Shown one piece after another: positions 38,969-41,580 of a stretch of DNA of 41,580 bases. A program made the translations under genes and the position numbers. Source of the stretch: Gemmataceae bacterium (GTDB lineage: Bacteria; Planctomycetota; Planctomycetia; Gemmatales; Gemmataceae); contig JAKEET010000038.1 of the NCBI GenBank assembly GCA_022616435.1, positions 1 to 41,580 on the forward strand, in the 5' to 3' direction. The notes beneath the pieces are model-generated. The model ran no database searches and was not told where the DNA came from. It was given only the letters and a program-made list of their open reading frames with translations. Position 1 is the first letter of the stretch; each line of letters begins with the position of its first letter.

Positions 38969-40372
38969 ATGCGCCATCTTGCCGTCGTCGTGACCGTTTT
39001 CTGCATCGGGACCTCGGCCGCGCGGGCTCAGGAGCCGGCCCAGCCCAGCCGCGCCGACATCGACTTTTTCGAGGCTAAAGTCCGGCCGGTGCTGGTCGAG
39101 CGCTGCTTCCGGTGCCACGCCGCGCAGGCCAAGAAATCCAAAGGCAACCTGCGGCTCGACAGCCGGGCGAACATTCTCAAGGGCGGCGACAGCGGTCCGG
39201 CGGCGATTCCTGCGCAGCCGGCGAAGAGTCTGCTCGTGCACGCCGTCAGTTACAAGGACGCCGAGCTGTCGATGCCGCCCAATGGCAAGCTGCCCGCTCA
39301 CGAGATCGCGGCCCTCACCGAATGGGTGCGGCGCGGATTGCCGTTTCCCGGACCGACGGCGGCCGCCGACACCAAGACCACCATCGACATCGAAGCCGGC
39401 CGGAAGTTCTGGTCGTTCCAGCCGCTGCGCCGGTCGGCGCCGCCGGCGGTCCAGCGCTCGGCATGGGCGCAGCGGCCCATCGACGCCTTCGTGCTGGCCG
39501 AGCTCGAGAAGCAGCGGCTGACGCCGGCGCCGGCCGCGGCGCCGCGCGTGCTGATTCGCCGGCTGCATTTCGACGTGATCGGCCTGCCGCCGGCGCCGGA
39601 GGAGGTGGAGCAATTCGTCCGAGCGTGGGATGGAGCGAGCGCGAAACGGCAAGCCATGGTTGCCGATGTTGTTGAAAGGTTGCTGGCGTCGCCGCACTAC
39701 GGCGAACGCTGGGGCCGGTACTGGCTCGACCTGGCGCGCTATTGCGACGTCGGCGAACCGTGGGCGGAGACCAAGGGGCTGCCCCATCACTATCGCGACT
39801 GGGTCGTGAAGGCGATCAATGACGACCTGCCGTACGATCAGTTTGTCGTCAAGCAGCTTGCCGCCGATATGCTGGAGGACCCCACGCCGGCGGACCAGGC
39901 GGCGCTGGGCTTCATCGGCCTGTCGGCAATCGACAATCAACGATCGAAAATCCACTACGTGCCGGGCGTGGAGGATGCCGGACTGTTCGTGCTGCCGGAC
40001 GGGCCGCACAAGACGAAGCTGGAATACAAGATGGGCGCGGCGTTCGACGTCGCCATGCAGATTCGCGGCAGCGCTGCCAACCTGGGGCCGCACGTGCCGC
40101 GCCGCTTCCTCGGCGTGCTGTCGCCAGGCGAGCCGCGGCCGTTCAGCGGCTCGAGGGCGCCAAGGATAGCCCGCTCGGCGAAGGGACGTTCCGCCTCATC
40201 CGCGCGGACAAGCAGAAAACCATCGACGCCACGCGCACGAGTGCCCCGGCCAAGGGGCGGACTCACCTCGGCATCTACACGCTCGACGGCGATGTTTTTC
40301 GCTGGTGCGTGGCCAATCCGGGAAAGGACCGGCCGACCGATCTGGTCACACGACGCGGACAGTTCCTATTGA
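38969..40372 (+). pseudogene. Damaged PSD1-type cytochrome c/DUF1549 gene
   Basis: The frame starts with a signal peptide (MRHLAVVVTVFCIGTSAARA), a cytochrome-c-like haem motif C46-F-R-C49-H50 and the DUF1549 region (KFWSFQPLRR, FVLAELEKQRLTPAP, RRLHFDVIGLPPAPEEV, HYGERWGRYWLDLARY). Intact relatives are about 900-1000 aa, with a second GCARCHDHKFDP-type motif and a C-terminal DUF1553 domain. Here, after GFIGLS, a repeat-derived AIDNQRSKI replaces the expected segment, and the frame resumes at VLPDGPHKTKLEYK. After RFLGVLSPGEPRPFSGS (about 40140) the frame turns into unrelated Arg/Ser-rich residues and ends at 40372. Both points suggest deletion; the reading frame itself is open, so a short product is possible. 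Confidence 0.75.
39928..39952 (+). repeat. Repeat fragment inside the PSD1 frame
   Basis: This AATCGACAATCAACGATCG-type stretch matches the minus-strand copy at 1451-1471 and has an A/T content unlike its surroundings. It sits at the point where the PSD1 protein skips a conserved segment. Confidence 0.65.
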
Positions 40373-40398
40373 TTTTGAAACGGCAGCCGGCGAAGTGA
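40141..40398 (+). pseudogene. C-terminal fragment of a TIGR03067-type protein
   Basis: In a different frame from PSD1, the codons from 40141 to the TGA at 40396-40398 read VQRLEGAKDSPLGEGTFRL, then KTIDAT, KGRTHLGIYTLDGDVFRWC, ANPGKDRPTDL and LLILKRQPAK. This is the conserved end of the planctomycete domain TIGR03067 ('EGTF.L....KTIDL', 'G...LGIY.LDGD.L..C.AP.GK.RP..F', 'L...KR'). It has no start codon and no N-terminal half, so it is a remnant. The junction with the PSD1 part falls at about 40141-40170. Confidence 0.75.
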
Positions 40399-40421
40399 TC
40401 CCCGCTCCTATCCCTGTTTTC

Positions 40422-40483
40422 GTAGGACAGGATTCCGCTCCTGTCCGTGAAGCCATGCGGACAGGATCGGAATCCTGTCCTAC
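40422..40483. repeat. 26-bp inverted repeat, GTAGGACAGGATTCCGATCC family, including the korB stop
   Basis: Arms 40422-40447 and 40458-40483 pair with one mismatch around a 10-nt loop. The TAG of the minus-strand gene (40480-40482) is within the right arm, at the same element position as the permease stop at 15780-15782. Confidence 0.88.
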
Positions 40484-41514
40484 TCCACTTCCCAGGTGTC
40501 GCCGCTGTTGAAGAGCGCGTCCAGGTCGCCTTCGCCTTGCTTCGTGACGGCGTAGTCGATCTGGCCGTAGACGGCTTCGTCGTAGGTCGGCCGTTCGACG
40601 GCGCGGAAGATGCCGACCGGCTCCGGGAACTGCGGGTGGCGCAGCCGGCTCAGGAGGAACGCCAGGCTCGGGTCCTGCGTCTTCTCGTCATGGAAGATCA
40701 GGTCGTCTTCCTGGATGCCCTTGCCCAGCTCGACCACTTCCGGCTGCGTGCCGCTCAAGCGAATGCCCTTCTTCCTGTCCTTGCCGAACAACAGCGGCTT
40801 GCCGTGCTCGAGATAGATGAGGTTGTCGGGCTTCATGTCCTTGTCGGAGGCGTACAGGAAGGCGTCGTGGTTGAAGACGTTGCAATCCTGATAGACTTCG
40901 ACGAACGCGGTCCCCTTGTGATGGGCGGCGCGGTCGAGGACCATGGTCAGGTGCTTGATGTCCACGTCCACCGAGCGGGCCACGAACGTGGCCTCGCAAC
41001 CCAGGGCGAAGCAGATCGACGACACCGGATAATCGACCGAGCCCAGCGGCGTGCTCTTGGTCTTCTGGCCGAGCGGGCTCGTCGGCGAGTACTGGCCCTT
41101 CGTGAGGCCGTAGATCTGGTTGTTGAACAGGATGATTTTGACGTCGAGGTTGCGGCGAATGGCGTGGTACAGATGGTTGCCGCCGATCGACAGGGCGTCG
41201 CCGTCGCCGGTGATGACCCAGACCTGCAGATCGGGGCGGGCCAGCTTGACGCCACTGGCCACGGCGGGGGCCCGGCCGTGGATGCTGTGGAAGCCGTACG
41301 TGTTCATGTAGTAAGGGAACCGGCTGGAGCAGCCGATGCCGGAGACGAACACGAACTTCTCGCGCGGGATGCCCAAGGTCGGCAGCACCTTCTTCACCTG
41401 GGCGAGGATGGAGTAGTCGCCGCAGCGCGGGCACCAGCGAATCTCTTGATCGCTCGAAAAGTCCTTGGCGGTCAGGACAGGAAGGCTTGAGGTCGGAGGA
41501 GCAGCGGTTGACAT
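40480..41514 (-). CDS. korB: 2-oxoacid:ferredoxin oxidoreductase, beta subunit (KorB-type)
   Basis: A 344-aa thiamine-diphosphate subunit of a 2-oxoglutarate (or related 2-oxoacid):ferredoxin oxidoreductase. It has WCPRCGDY (27-34), GIGCSSRFPYYMNTYGFHSIHGRAPAVASG, the TPP/Mg motif GDGDALSIGGNH (103-114) and NNQIYGLTKGQYSPTSP, all typical of KorB. The start ATG 41514 has AAGGA 9 nt upstream. The alpha subunit (korA) would be expected upstream, beyond the window, or within the next bases. The gene ends in a TAG supplied by an intergenic repeat. Substrate preference is inferred from family similarity only. Confidence 0.92.
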   Translation of the reverse strand: MSTAAPPTSSLPVLTAKDFSSDQEIRWCPRCGDYSILAQVKKVLPTLGIPREKFVFVSGIGCSSRFPYYMNTYGFHSIHGRAPAVASGVKLARPDLQVWVITGDGDALSIGGNHLYHAIRRNLDVKIILFNNQIYGLTKGQYSPTSPLGQKTKSTPLGSVDYPVSSICFALGCEATFVARSVDVDIKHLTMVLDRAAHHKGTAFVEVYQDCNVFNHDAFLYASDKDMKPDNLIYLEHGKPLLFGKDRKKGIRLSGTQPEVVELGKGIQEDDLIFHDEKTQDPSLAFLLSRLRHPQFPEPVGIFRAVERPTYDEAVYGQIDYAVTKQGEGDLDALFNSGDTWEVE

Positions 41515-41550
41515 ATCAGCAATCCTTCTGGATCAAATTCGGCTCCGGAA

Positions 41551-41580
41551 CACTAATCCGCACTAATCCTCGCTAATGGG
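41551..41580. repeat. Tandem CACTAATCC-type 10-bp repeats at the window edge
   Basis: CACTAATCCG, CACTAATCCT and CGCTAATGGG follow each other without gap at 41551-41580, upstream of korB. The array probably continues past the window edge. Confidence 0.6.

Overview
The window is high-GC, densely coded bacterial chromosome, most likely from a member of the Planctomycetota (perhaps Gemmatales-like, possibly a metagenome contig). Lineage markers are a DUF1080 sugar-hydrolase-type protein, a secreted formylglycine sulfatase, a PSD1-type cytochrome c/DUF1549 protein, the remnant of a TIGR03067-type protein, many short secreted lipoproteins, and an intergenic repeat whose chance translation (PKRKRG.../SLTLRVG.../TRSVSEG) is typical of planctomycete genomes. 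The lineage is inferred from gene content only; there is no rRNA in the window.

Layout. 1-3.5 kb: tail of an Rpn/PD-(D/E)XK-like protein, an M19 dipeptidase, a lipoprotein and a secreted protein. 3.6-8.5 kb (minus): alpha/beta hydrolase, Lnt, MoeA and a DUF1080 protein. 8.6-10.6 kb (plus): an 81-aa protein, a retropepsin-like protease and a cysteine desulfurase. 10.6-13.6 kb (minus): an ABC-2 type membrane protein and an MgtC/DUF4010 protein. 13.8-18 kb (plus): an ABC ATPase/permease pair, a secreted propeller-like protein and a bacterial PH-domain protein. 18.2-21.5 kb: an anchored protein with a Cys/Pro/Tyr tail, then rsfS and argS. 21.6-26.7 kb (minus): a VapBC-type module, a second ABC-2 permease, a sulfatase and a quinone reductase. 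26.9-28.8 kb: stand-alone LigD-type phosphoesterase domain, UbiX, DedA. 29.1-31.1 kb: rho-ndk-yjbQ. 31.1-34.9 kb: small lipoprotein, TPR-like secreted protein, LarC, membrane protein. 35-38.9 kb: alaS and a second PIN-toxin module with a third, overlapping gene. 39-40.4 kb: a PSD1 gene that looks doubly damaged, joined to a TIGR03067-type fragment. 40.5-41.5 kb: a 2-oxoacid:ferredoxin oxidoreductase beta subunit.

Most genes are housekeeping or cell-envelope functions in one- to three-gene units. The least ordinary features are: (i) about ten families of short, mostly palindromic intergenic repeats, many starting within a few bases of, or containing, the stop codon of the preceding gene; in two unrelated genes one family supplies the TAG at the same position of the element; (ii) the damaged PSD1 gene, with a piece of one repeat family exactly where a conserved segment appears to be missing; (iii) a two-gene unit of a small protein and a retropepsin-like aspartic protease; (iv) a PIN-toxin locus translationally coupled to an uncharacterised third gene; (v) several -10-like boxes 6-8 nt before a start codon with no Shine-Dalgarno, suggesting leaderless mRNAs. 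No rRNA, tRNA, CRISPR array or complete insertion sequence was recognised. All functional calls come from reading motifs; no database search was run.
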